From Alitta virens (Eukaryota > Annelida > Polychaeta > Phyllodocida > Nereididae), in NCBI GenBank assembly GCA_932294295.1, contig OW028574.1, positions 54,062,797-54,126,796 of the forward strand: a DNA stretch of 64,000 bases. Reading direction: 5' to 3'. The notes below the pieces were generated by a model. It worked only from the letters and a program-made list of their open reading frames with translations. It was not told where the DNA came from and did no database searches. Below, one piece after another: positions 15,601 through 25,821 of the stretch (positions within the stretch are counted from its first letter, which is position 1; every line of letters starts with the position of its first letter). The position numbers and the translations under genes are program-made.

Positions 15601-18600
15601 GAAACTGTAGCTCTTCAGAGGATGTCATCTATCAGATTTACTCAGCAAAGATGTTAAATGCAAAATGAACCATGACAAGTAGTTGACAACATGAAGTGAT
15701 CTAGCTGCTTGATCTCAAAGCTAGCTCACGCTGGCTGCATAGCTGCATAGCAATCTATTTTAACAGGCCCAAGGGGAAGGGGTCGAGGGGGGTCGACCCA
15801 ACTTGGTCCATGTCCACACATTGGTCCACTTCAGGGAACGCTATTTTTTTTTAAATGTATTGGAAGTCCACAATTTTACGAAAAAGACCCACCCAACGCA
15901 AGCGGCTGGCTACGGGCCTGTTTAACATCTTATTTGTTCCATAAGATCCAATGGGTCTAAATAGTTATAATGATTAACACCAGAATTATTATAACGCTAC
16001 ATGATCATCGTGATAAGCTGCTGTGCGCGACATGTCATAACAAACGTGCGCGCAATTCACCGAATGTGGTGAATTATGTCATGAATTCCCACAACAGATG
16101 CATCACTACCATTGACCACTAAATAGTTACAAAAATAGAGAATAAACATAATCAGCTATGCCACTACACAGACTACACTTAATTAGTCATCCATATGCTC
16201 ATCATGAGCAAAATCCCAGTTGGATGTCGTTTGAGACGTTAAATTGGCGGTCCCTTGTAATCAGTGTCTATGCTGAGACAAGTAAAAGATCCCACCCATG
16301 GGGTTAATGTGTAACGTGGGTGGACTCTCTCTCTCTCACACCTCATAAATCAACCCTCAATAGCAGCAAGAACTTGCCTTAGAGGGCTGCACTTTCCACA
16401 TCTATCTATCTATCTATAAAAAAGTCCTCACAAACTAGGTCAGCTTAGATAAAAAGCAGCCACAGACAGTTGTAATGATGGGATGAAAAGGCTCAGTTCA
16501 CAATATAGTCTACATTTACCCTATGGTGGGTGGTTGTACTTTCCCCAGCACAGACCAAATTAATGTCGCACACAAATGCCTTCCAGCTAAATTAAGCCCA
16601 TAAAGAGTTGCTGTGCTAGGAATTGTCAGCTAAACTTGCCAAGGCCTTTACCATTTGACCACCTCGAGTTTTTCACATCAAGTATAAAAACACAATTTAG
16701 TAGAGGGGTCTAAAATTAATTACAACTGCTAGAGTTTACTGCCTTCGTGATATTTTTAAGTAAATAGATTATTCAACGATGGACTATTGAAGTTCTAGCA
16801 ACACATCAGATTTTCTCTATCTATACAAACTCGTCCAATCACAGACTTCAAATGCTAACCTTGTAAATTCGCAATTCCGAGTCCATGATAATAGAAAATT
16901 TCACTGCGCATCTACTTTTCGTTCTGCAAGCTACTAGGAGATGATGTCAACATGTAGGACAGTAGCCTTTTTTTTTTTTGGAATGTTTTCATCCAAAAAA
17001 TCTGTTTGAATATCGAGCTTCTTGTCATGAGACTTTCTGTGCAGTATTGCACCCGTGGCTTTGGTTCACGTTGATATAAACACGTTTCACCAATGACCAG
17101 CTGTATCATTTCACTATTTTTCTGTCTAGCACCACCGGCAGTGAGGATAACCAAGTAACAAGGAAATCACAATGTTTACTTCGATGGATAATGAGCTGTT
17201 TGATTTCATTTAACACTCTGTTTAAGACCATGTTTTGATAGTGAAATCAATGTCGACAGTAAATGTACATATTAATTCAAATGTCCATGCTTCACAGTGC
17301 TCCTATGAAGAAAGTTCATAATTTACAAAAATATGAAAAAATATACCTTCAACACAGCATGGAAGTGTATAGTATAACGTTCATTTTAATACAAAAAAGA
17401 CAAAATTCTAAGAAAAAGAAATTTAGATTACATATAACAATATATTAAGCGCATTCTTCCTTGCCCTGACCTATTTATCTATTTATTCTTTTTTCATTCT
17501 TGTATTTTTAAGTTTAACTTCTCCGCAGCAGCTATATGCCTTTGAGAAGGAAAATTATATGTACAATATTATAGTGAAATATATTAATAAACATTCTACA
17601 GCATGTCATATTGCAGAGTACAATTGATTTCTATCCTTAGGAATGAATAAAATCTCTTGTTCGGAGGTGTTAGCCCCTTAGCCCTTTTCCAGAACCCAGC
17701 TATAATCATGATCTTGAAGTACACTAGGGTAAATGACCCTGAAGTATATTCAGGAACACTGTGATAGAAAGGCCACCGTTTCTTAACAACCAACAATGGA
17801 CTTACCAAGGCAAGGCTGGTAAATATCCAAATCCTTCTTAAATTCCGGGAATATATTATGCAGGTAGAAATGCTTGAATTTGTTGAATAGAAACTTGAAG
17901 CTGAATTCATGCATCTCTTGATTACTCCACTCCACTTTGTTCACCTGGAAAAAAAAATCACATATTCACAGATAATTCATTTATAGCATCAAAATCAAAC
18001 AGCTAACAGTAAAACTATCGACATATGGGATGCCGACCAAATGTGATACTAACGTGGACCTAACGAGTAATTAACTCATCAAGTTTGGATATATTGTGGA
18101 TACGATATATGTGTACACCTTTTTCTGTTTATATCAATGATTCATGCTCAAGTTTGGTACGTGATAGCGAACATGAATATGACTGACAAGCGATTTATGC
18201 TGGAGATAATAATTAACATGACATTATAAGCTACATCATTGTACAGGGATAATGATACTAATTTAATTAATCAGATAATATTGCATCAAATTTCCTCCAT
18301 AAAAATCTGCCCAATATGCGGATAGTTGTCTGCTTCAATGACTCAAAGTCAAAAATGGCCCATTACCTCAAATCACATTTAATAGATTTTCTTATCACCT
18401 TAGTGTTTATAAATGTTCAGGAAACCTCAATTGGATTAAGATTCACACAGAATTTGTCTGTGAAATGGGTGGAAAAACAAGACTGACTGAGCATTTTCTT
18501 GTCAATTCCATCATCAACCAGGGGCGTTTGTGAATTGTGTCTGCTTTCCCAATAATTTACTGTGTTTACAAAAATAAATGATTGCAGGTAGAGTGAGGGG

Positions 18601-21600
18601 CGCTTCTTGGTGGTATTCTTTGATGGTATTCTTGGGTTACGATGTGCAAGGTCAAAGTGACCTCTGGTGGATAATGTATATGATGTAGGGACATCACTAG
18701 TCAGGTGTATACCTTGTCCACTGGATGCAGTGTACCTCTGTTTTCATGAATGTTAAATTTAAAACATACTACTCACCTCAGTCACCATCAATCGTAGCAA
18801 AGTGTCCAACAATTCTTTGGAGACATTTTCGCTGCTCTTCTCAATAGATTGTGGGACAAGCATGGGGGTGACCTCCACAGCCATAACTTTGCCTGAAAGA
18901 TATTTAAAAAATATATATACAAACTCCATCTCCATAAATATACATGTATTGAAAAAACAAGATGTAGTACATGGCAGACAGACCACCCTCCGTATCAGGC
19001 TTCTTCTGTGTGTCATTAAACACCATAGTTTATGAATATTTGACAACGGCATAAGAATTATAAACACACTTGAAGGATTACTGACAAAGTATTCATCTGA
19101 TTGTCTCTGTTGCTGACTGGATGTCAATGATATCGCATACAAGATTTCACAACCATATAACAACCATACTGTACTGTACAGATTACCAAAGTGTCCGACC
19201 ATCCGCTACACGGCATAATGGTCAAGGATGACCGTGCGACCCTGACAACCACATAGACATAATGGTCTTAACTTAGTTACTGGTCTTAAAATGGAGGTCA
19301 AGATGCAATCAAACTACATTTATTATGACAATGCATCATCGTATCAAGAGCACGTCCATATCTTGTTAGATGTGGCGACATGCGGATTGCCATAGCAATC
19401 ACTGCCTACGAAATATCAGGAAAACAAATATATTCATCCTAGGTTCCTAGCTCTATGAACAGACTTCATTATATAAGAGTCGTGGGTTTAAAATCATAGA
19501 TCACCTCCATCTGGATGACTTGTAACAGTAAAAGTATCCAGGTCTATGCCTTCCTCCGAACCCAAACGAGGAACCAGATTGGCGAACATCCGATGGCATT
19601 CCTCCGTAGCATTGTCCATCAAGATCTTGTACCACAGAAGAAATAACTTTATGCCTTCTTTCCGAAGCTACAATCAAATTGAACAACTCAAAATTAAAAA
19701 CCAAGCATACAAAATTGAGCCGTAGAACTTCAGGTAAATCAGAAAGAAACATGGAACAAAAATGAGGCATAAGTCAAGCAATAGATTGATGGATAGATAG
19801 ATAGATAGATATAGATAGATAGATAGACAGATAGATAGATAGATAGATAGACAGATAGATAGATAGATAGATATAGATAGACAGATAGATATAGATAGAT
19901 AAGTGTAGTCCTCTAAAGCAAGTTCTTGCTGCTCAGGAGGATTGCTTAATGAGATGAGAATGAGATAAAAAAAGGGAATTGAAGTGAATTGCGACACTTG
20001 CCTTCAATGTGTTGCCAGAATGAAGCATTTTCTTCATCAATCGTCCTGAAAAACATACATTTTCAGACCATTTCTTAATCAATTGACTTTATTTCATCAA
20101 ACACTAATCATAATTCAACGAGGACAGTACACTCACCAATGCTGTGATATTGCCATCTTTTATGGATTAATTCAGGTAACAAGACTAAGATTTTCTGAAA
20201 AGGAAGAATAAAGATGCTTTTTTTTTGTTGTAAACATCTTCATCAGATAACGGGGTTGATGAGTACGAAATATCAGCTTCATATCCCCTACATAAACCAG
20301 ATTTAATCTGGAAAATCTTCAATTAATTGGCAATCAATCTGATTCAGTTATCAACTTATCTAATATCGCTAAATTACAACATTGATAGCGCCCTTCACAA
20401 ATTTGTTTTTTTGGTTTTTTTCCTCAAATGCTCAACAAAACGGCTCTAAATAAAATTCTTACCTCAAAAATGTGTAAAACGGTATCCAATTCTTCTTTAT
20501 GTGCTTTAGTCACTGAAATAATAAAAAGTGATCAAGATTTGACTTCAACGTTCAACCATTATGTATTAAAAAAAAAAAAGACGGACGGACTTATCAAATT
20601 ACAAAAATAACAAGTAATCCTGATCCTGTATGATAATGTCCTATTTATTATGTTCAAATTTCCTGATTGATAATAGCTCTAGGATGCAAATAACAGTTTA
20701 ATATTAGAATATACACCATCGCAAACCACACTATCACCAGGGAACGATATTTTATGAATTAAATTACAGACTGATGCAGGGGGAGTTTTGGACTTTAGCA
20801 CTGTCGCATGTTGAGAAGGTTTTAGTTGCGAGTCTTGATCATGTGAAATATCGTAAACAGATGCTAGCACTGCTAGCAGCGTCAGAATTACACCCCTCAA
20901 GAACACCTGTGCGTAAGAAACAAGCACGTTTATCTAGACACCCCACCGCACGGCTTTCAAAACATAACAGCTGTGTTTGAATACCTGTTTGGATAACTGT
21001 ATTGAATACTTTGAAAAGCATACAAAAGTACTAAGAAATACAAGCGATCTACACTGCCTACATTTATCTCAAATTGGTCTAATTAGTTAATTGGTAGTAG
21101 CCACACCTGTTACTTGCTTTATAATATTTAATACAATACAAAATTATGTTTATTACAATACAATGCAATAAACATAATAAATATAAAGCAGTACAATATG
21201 TACAATAAACATAACAAAATACCATACAATAAACGGTGATACAATGCAATGCAATTCCTGGCAGCAAGTTTGATTTCCTGCTGCCAGAAATTGTATTGTA
21301 TTGTATTATAGTGTATTGTGTTATGTTGTTTTGTGTTATATCATATTGTAAATTTTATTGTATTATAATGTATTTTTTTAGTCATATCAATCATTTATAA
21401 GACTAAACAGTTTTAACAACAAACTAAAACCCATGCTTTTAAACATAGTAAGACACTAAATAAACTTCTCGAGAACCCGATTTTTCTGAATTTAAATAAT
21501 CTATTAGGTTTCCATATGAACATGATAAACTACCTCCATAAGAAGAAACAGTGCCAACGACTATGGTGTACTTTGTTTGGGACATATGAACGACCTTAAT

Positions 21601-24375
21601 CATGCTAATACAGAGACGAAGCTATAAAGTTTCTGATGGTCACAGATCTGGGTTTTCCTGTACTCATTACAACACAAATGATTGTAAAACAAAGGTTAAA
21701 AATTAATCAACACTTCGCACTACTCACCACGCTGTTTCAGATCACTTTCAACCTGGATAAAGACATCGTAGAAAACGTAATAAATGTGTGAGTAGTTCTG
21801 CTCGAAGAAGTTTCTGGCGTCTACAGTTTCATAATTGTCTGAAACAGAATTGAAAATAATAAATCATGTGCTAATTATATGCCAACATGCAACAGAATTT
21901 AAAATAATAAATTATATGCTAATTATCTGCTATTATGCATGAAGCACTGTCACAAGCTATGTCACAGTAGTGTTACATTGCTGTTTTACTGCTAGTATCA
22001 AATAGAGATCACATTTTCAAGCAAATTTCAAATCGGCATGTACGGGAAAACCATCTTAAAATCACAATTCTAGACACTGGATAAATGAAGAGCATACAAT
22101 ATCATGTTCATAATTGTGATTAAATTTGTCTCTTTAATCTCCAATCTTTATTTCTGGTTCAAAAGTGAGCAAGAAGTTTTGTAAGACTGCGACAATATAC
22201 AAGATGAATGAGAATTGAAATGAAATAGTTGTCCTAACCTGACAAGCCTGAACATTATGGCTTTCACAAAGTTCTACAGAAAATAAAATATAAAGTTTTC
22301 TAAATTGTTTAGTTCCTCTATCAAAGCAGCTTCCTTGTTCACCAAAAACAAGCATATCCTACAAACTATATATAACTGAACAAATACATGTAGAGAGAAA
22401 CCCAGGAGAGTAATAGGACCTGCAGACATATTTTGACATAGAACAATCATTTGACAATTAAACATTTCAGAAAATATCTGCAATATCGTCATCATTATCA
22501 TAGATTCCCATCAAATGAGAAAGACAGACATAGCACAATCCTCTCATGTCAATTAGTCAATTACGATACAGTCTGACCCGGTTATGACAAACTATTTGGC
22601 ACAGTCGAAATTGTTCGTTAAAACCAGGTTTCTTTCTGTGTGAAGTCTCCGCTTCGGACAATGTCCTCATCAAAACTGGACTTTCATTATAAACGGATCT
22701 GACTAGAGAGTGACCAGTGGCCAGGAACACTCTCAACAAATTGTGAAACAGTTGAGGTAATAGCCAAGCTATCTAGGTCTGACTGTATATTGATAAACCT
22801 ATGGTGTCCACTGGCTTCAATCCAGGCGACAGTTAATCGCTGACAAACAGAGTTAATATGGCCAAGCAAAGCAGAGAGAGTGACAAATCGTCACTGTTCA
22901 AAACATGCTTCGATAATATCTGACTGTTCTTCATACTGAACATTTAGCATAGTTTCTTCTATTTCAATTAGTGAATTTTACCCACGAGCACATCAGAGTA
23001 AATTTTTGGAAAAAGATACCACAAAAATTCCTGTTATTGAATAACCATGGGAGTTGTTTCCTTGTAAAATTATCATTTTAATATGGTTCCTACCTTTTGT
23101 AGTTTTATGATGTTTATGTACACTGGACAGCACTTTTATGCCTCACTGCACTGACTACAATACAGAGTAGCATAGCAACTAGTCACCACTCATACAGTCA
23201 TACTTATATTGTAACCTAGGAAATTCACTCATCTCATGTACATGATGCATATTTATAATAGCATTTTCTCAGCTCTTTAACTTAGCATGGCAGAATCGTG
23301 CATTCAGCCGCTTTTCCTAAGTAGGATTAAATATGCAATTGAGGCTAAACGTATATTCTCTCGCTCAACAAAGGAATGTCTCACAATCTGACAGTAAGCT
23401 CACAATACAGTGTATACAGTACTATACATATTATACAAAGTTGACTTTTTATTATAAAAATACAATGAAAGAAAGCAAGCTACTACTGAGTGTGATACAA
23501 TATACAACTTAAAATTCAGAAAGGGCAATTTTATGCTAAGCAAAACCACCCTAGGTTCAACACAATCAACACAGATGTGCACAAATTTAATGTACAATAG
23601 CCATAATTGCAATGATATGATATATTGTACCTTATAGAGAACATTTATTGGCAAGCCTTTACTATATTTGTTTACAGAGAATGCACAACATTCTAATAGA
23701 CCTTAATAGTTTATAGACCTAGAGATTTTATGACATAGATTTTGCTCAGGTGTAATCATAACATTCAAGGGCTCCCCTTTTATGGTCTTTATATGACCTC
23801 AATACCTGATCACTGGATCATAACCAGAGGTGTTCAAAGCTTGCAACAATGTGAAAATTGTCAGGAGCTGGGAATCATTAAATTCACACGGGTTTATTGC
23901 CATACATCTTAATTCCTACATGCCCTAACCTCACTATGTTTATGACACATGAAGCTTATACTATATTGTAATAGATTTGTAAAAGCTAGAAAACTAGGAA
24001 ATGAGGGAGTCAACAGCAGTGACAGTGTATACAACACTAAATTTGCCAAACTCAAATGTTCAGATTTCCAGAGCTGTCAAGTTGGCAAATAACCAAAGTG
24101 GCAAGGGAACACGCCCACGTCACCTCAGCCACACATTGGGGGGGCTAAATAACAAGAAAATAATCCCTAAATATCCTTTTACAAAACATAACACTGATAA
24201 CATAACGCAGTCAAGTTCATAACGTTTCTTGGAAATCGTCTAGAATTGTCAAACAACTTTGTCACTCACCCAAAACAACTTTCAGATGTTTCAACCGTGT
24301 CACTGTGTCTTTCTTGGCATCCAGCACCTTAACAGCCGACTTTTTGACGTCGCCATGACTTTTCCTTCCGAACAT
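659..24375 (-). CDS. RALGAPA1: RALGAPA: Ral GTPase-activating protein catalytic alpha subunit (5' part, 22 exons, C-terminus off window)
   Basis: The family's alpha subunit pairs with a beta subunit and switches off RalA/RalB by stimulating GTP hydrolysis. Exons in transcript order: 24375-24270, 21838-21728, 20512-20463, 20194-20137, 20045-20002, 19667-19505, 18892-18777, 17944-17806, 15414-15264, 14713-14455, 13307-13134, 11374-11108, 10605-10532, 8659-8548, 8239-8117, 7802-7676, 7356-7255, 6796-6608, 5765-5694, 3278-3183, 2525-1689, 874-659. All joins keep one reading frame, about 1,195 codons. Segments matching my recollection of vertebrate RALGAPA1 in order include [50 protein letters not shown] and [17 protein letters not shown]. 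The ATG at 24375 lies just inside an exon that has an acceptor upstream, so the 5' UTR or an extension starts further right. This part is the helical, then disordered, N-terminal half; the RapGAP domain must be beyond position 1. The acceptor of exon 11374 has a weak pyrimidine tract and is the least certain boundary. Confidence 0.93.
875..3182. other. RALGAPA introns around the large exon
   Basis: Apart from exon 1689-2525, nothing was recognised at 875-1688 or 2526-3182. Long frames here are continuations or shadows of the large exon. Confidence 0.6.
1689..2525 (-). CDS. RALGAPA1: Large disordered exon of RALGAPA
   Basis: This 837-nt exon encodes a Ser/Asp/Glu/Lys-rich segment with no obvious fold. 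It contains basic Ser clusters such as RRRSSEF and RKLSYV that resemble basophilic kinase sites; vertebrate RALGAPA is known to be controlled by Akt phosphorylation in its disordered middle, so a similar role is inferred. The acceptor is TTTGTAG just above 2525. I chose the donor CAG/GTGAGA at 1688 because it gives phase 1, which matches the next exon (874-659). The reading frame stays open past that donor to a stop at 1597-1599, so a read-through isoform ending there is possible. Confidence 0.85.
3474..3573. mobile_element. Small foldback element in RALGAPA intron
   Basis: Terminal arms ATTTCATAG...GGAAACTAAACT and AGTTTAGTTTCC...CTATGAAAT are inverted complements. The centre CCTCAGCCAATGGGAGTCCT is shared with the foldback at 10,773-10,939, so they belong to one family. 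Confidence 0.65.
4323..4434 (-). CDS. Candidate alternative first exon of RALGAPA (short isoform start)
   Basis: An ATG at 4434 opens 37 codons ([18 protein letters not shown]..., ending near KLQESQN) and then a GTATGT donor. The exon leaves one base, so it is phase 1, exactly what the acceptor of the next RALGAPA exon at 3278 needs. The canonical upstream exon (5765-5694) also ends in phase 1, so this is not a simple cassette exon; I see no matching acceptor directly upstream of this frame. The reading is an internal promoter with a short N-terminus joined to the C-terminal half. No homology was recognised. Confidence 0.45.
6797..8547. other. RALGAPA introns between small exons
   Basis: Four introns of about 310-460 bp separate exons 7356-7255, 7802-7676 and 8239-8117. 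Nothing else was recognised. Confidence 0.6.
8870..10285. mobile_element. Putative 1.4-kb non-autonomous DNA transposon with long, degenerate inverted ends
   Basis: AGTTAAAGGGGAAC near 8,875 is matched by its complement GTTCCCCTTTAACT near 10,270. Further in, GAGGCCGCCATT and ACGTCACTG on the left are mirrored by GTGACGTCAC and AATGGCGGCC on the right. The interior is AT-rich without a transposase. It lies inside RALGAPA intron 8660-10531. Confidence 0.45.
9889..9961. repeat. Perfect 26-bp inverted repeat
   Basis: The arms 9889-9914 and 9936-9961 are exact complements (GTTCTTACTGAGTGTCAAGT...), separated by 21 bp, so the transcript would form a stable hairpin. It lies within the putative transposon at 8,870-10,285. 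Confidence 0.9.
10773..10939. mobile_element. Foldback MITE in RALGAPA intron
   Basis: Almost the whole 167 bp is one imperfect palindrome with arms of about 80 bp beginning AGAGTTGGAAACCAATCT. Each arm carries an ACGTCA or TGACGTCA core and a CCAAT-like box. It belongs to the same family as 3,474-3,573. Confidence 0.8.
11420..11447 (+). repeat. (CAG)n microsatellite
   Basis: Eight or nine CAG triplets lie about 45 bp from the acceptor of the RALGAPA exon ending at 11374, on its upstream side. On the transcribed strand the run reads CTG. Confidence 0.9.
12640..13043. mobile_element. hAT-like MITE with CAGGGTTCCCAC ends
   Basis: The 12-bp termini CAGGGTTCCCAC and GTGGGAACCCTG are exact complements. 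Flanking octamers TATATACA and TATACATA could be a decayed target-site duplication. The interior has repeated TTTCCAGG/TTTTCCCGG segments and no transposase. It lies in RALGAPA intron 11375-13133. Confidence 0.7.
13618..13720 (+). repeat. Interspersed repeat with ATGGGGTAAATGTGTAACATG block
   Basis: This stretch shares its ATGGGGTAAATGTGTAAC core and the following CATTATGTCTGCC...CTGGCAGCTGGTCATA with 42,017-42,125. The core alone is shared with copy A at 16.2 kb, so the family is a mosaic. Confidence 0.55.
14039..14416. mobile_element. hAT-like MITE with CAGGGTGCCCAT ends
   Basis: Ends CAGGGTGCCCAT and ATGGGCACCCTG are exact complements, and the interior has TTTTTCCAGG-type sequence like the element at 12,640. 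No clear target duplication was seen. It stops 39 bp before exon 14455-14713. Confidence 0.65.
15764..15920. mobile_element. Short MITE-like element with CAGGCCC ends
   Basis: CAGGCCC and GGGCCTG bound 157 bp, with TTTAA on both flanks. The inner end GGCTGGCTACGGGCCTG resembles the ends of abundant hAT-type elements. Only seven bases match exactly, so support is weak. Confidence 0.35.
16212..16433 (+). repeat. SINE-like repeat with (TATC)n tail, copy A
   Basis: Starting CCCAGTTGGATGTC, this copy carries AAATTGGCGGTCCC, a GTCTATGCTGAGACAAGTAA block, GGTTAATGTGTAACGTGG, and AACTTGCCTTAGAGGGCTGC before a (TATC)n tail. The same blocks occur in the copies at 19.8, 36.9, 41.8 and 42.3 kb. Confidence 0.65.
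19791..19975 (-). repeat. SINE-like repeat, copy B, with (GATA)n tail
   Basis: A GATA/GACA microsatellite of about 110 bp is followed by CCTCTAAAGCAAGTTCTTG, the complement of the 3' block of copy A. Only the 3' part of the repeat is present, in RALGAPA intron 19668-20001. Confidence 0.6.
19996..20001 (-). other. GC-AG intron donor in RALGAPA
   Basis: The exon 20045-20002 ends ...TTGAAG followed by GCAAGT instead of GTAAGT. The next exon (19667) begins after TTGTAG and keeps the RALGAPA frame (GNTLK followed by LRKEGIKLF), so the non-canonical GC donor is needed. Confidence 0.8.
21110..21375. repeat. Foldback flanked by (CAATA)n/(TATTG)n simple repeats
   Basis: TTCCTGGCAGCAA and TTCCTGCTGCCAGAA form a hairpin around 21,255-21,295, continued outwards by ATACAATACAAT-type repeats on the left and their complement on the right. 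The result is a long AT-rich palindrome in a RALGAPA intron. Confidence 0.7.
22567..22787. mobile_element. Tc1/mariner (Tigger-like) MITE
   Basis: TACAGTCTGACC at the left and GGTCTGACTGTA at the right are inverted, bounded by TA, and the left end continues with CGGTTATGACAAAC as in Tigger/pogo-type ends. At 221 bp it is a deletion derivative without a transposase. Confidence 0.65.
24270..24375 (-). CDS. RALGAPA1: RALGAPA conserved start exon
   Basis: The exon begins with a TTTCAG acceptor, then six bases TTGGCC, then the ATG of the conserved start [13 protein letters not shown], and ends at a GTGAGT donor. The vertebrate protein starts at the same place (MFSKKPHGDVKKS as I recall it), which fixes the canonical start. 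The six bases before the ATG read Leu-Ala in frame, so an upstream coding exon ending in phase 0 could be joined without a stop. Confidence 0.93.
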
Positions 24376-25821
24376 GGCCAACTGAAATCACATGTCAATC
24401 CATACATCAAGATAATTCCTTCATAACTTCACATTATAAATCTGTCTCAATGGTATTTGGTCACTGCCTATCAAAATGGCTGAACTGTGAATGCCTGGCG
24501 GAAGTTAAATAAATCGTACAGAATTAACGAAAGAGGGCAGCACGTGCAAGTACGGAGACCGCTCCAGGAAATCCCCTTCCAGCTGGCATTTATTAGTACC
24601 AGTCCTGAGCGGATCCAGGGGGGGGGGGGAGGGGGTGCGCCCCCCGTGAAAAAAATGGCAGAAAAGGTAAAATGGCTAGCAAATCATCCCCTTTCACCAA
24701 TTTCTGCATCCACCCCTGAGTACTAAGAGACAACTAAGCGACAACTGCTGTAGAAGTTCAATTATAAATTTCTTATCTAATCAATTGCCCCAGGGCTTCA
24801 GAAGTCTGAAGCCTTTATTCTTGACAATTAATAAGTAGATATAATAATGCGCACAGCCTATGCTCCCCTCTGAGATTGCCTCCTCTGAGTTTTGGCTCCT
24901 CGGAGTTTTGATGGCGGATCCAGGGGGGAAGACATTGGGGCCATATGACCCCCCGGACCAGCTAAATGATAAAATAAGCGTGTAACGATCCCAAAATGTG
25001 CAGTGATCAATGTTATATTTCCCTCATACTTAACATATGTGAACTGGCATATTGATATTTTTGACGCTTTATGCGCAGATATTTCGTGAAATGTGCAGTG
25101 ATCACTTTTTTTTATTTTATACCCTGACTGATAGGGACATCTTTCAGGCCTGATTTTGGCCTTTAAATGTTTAAACGTGGCAAATAAAAATGACGAAAGT
25201 CCCATCTTTAAACTTTGAGGTCAGAATCAATGGTTTCAATTAATCCTCTTCCCTAAAATTGAAAACACAAAAAGCCCTTGCCTAATTTCATGGACCTTGT
25301 TTAATTGAGCACTGCGAAAGTGGGGGGAACAATCCTAAATTTCCACAATAACATTGTACAATGTCTCGAAATCATATTACATATAGTACAAGCTCACTAT
25401 ATATTATAATATAATATACAATGTTGAGACCCTGGCTTGTGCAAAAATAAATACAAGTATTATATTGACAAGAGACCCTGGCTTGGCCGCAAAAAAACAA
25501 CATTCAAGTGTTCGTGCAGTGAGAGTCCCCCCCCCCCCCCCCTGAAAAAACAACGTGCATCCCATTCTACGGAGTCCAGAGAGCTCTGCTGGACTGGAGA
25601 GCTATGAACATTCTCTAAGTTGGTCCCCTCCTTCCGCACAAGTGCATAGGAGACTGCGGTTCCAGTGCTAATTGATCTCAGACTCTGATCATATTTCGCG
25701 CGCTTAAGGTGTGACTCAGTCACGTGTGCCCATCAGGTGACTGGTCATGTGAGCTCTGCATACGGACATTGTTGTTGATTGAACCGGCACAAGTTGTTTC
25801 TTGAGGACTAATTTCGCCAAG
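24376..25821. other. Intergenic/5' region between RALGAPA start exon and NPC2 copy 1
   Basis: The stretch contains two GCGGATCCAGGGGG-type fragments (24,608 and 24,913), a C-run at 25,528-25,543, and near 25,617 a 38-bp motif also present in the viral element. The NPC2 promoter should be just before 25,800; CACGTG lies at about 25,721, but no TATA box is obvious. Confidence 0.5.

Larger units (their letters stand above)
15415..17805. other. RALGAPA intron of 2.4 kb
   Basis: Contains the short MITE at 15,764 and SINE-like copy A at 16,212. Nothing was recognised between about 16,434 and 17,805 apart from poly(T) and AT-rich sequence. Confidence 0.55.
17945..20462. other. RALGAPA introns 17945-18776, 18893-19504, 19668-20001, 20195-20462
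   Basis: Four introns in the N-terminal half. Only SINE-like copy B with its GATA tail (19,791-19,975) was recognised. Confidence 0.55.
20513..24269. other. RALGAPA first introns
   Basis: Two long introns around exon 21838-21728, holding the foldback at 21,110 and the Tigger-like MITE at 22,567. The remainder (22,790-24,269) has no recognisable feature. Confidence 0.55.

Noticed and set aside
19674..19997. Minus-strand 107-codon frame with YLSIYLSI repeats
   Set aside because: It reads through a GATA microsatellite and a real RALGAPA exon in the wrong frame.
24600..24725. DNA transposon bounded by CCTGAGCGGATCCAGG and ATCCACCCCTGAG
   Set aside because: The ends are only loosely complementary. 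Similar GCGGATCCAGGGGG pieces occur at 24,913 and 35,851, so it is probably a fragment of a common element without definable limits here.
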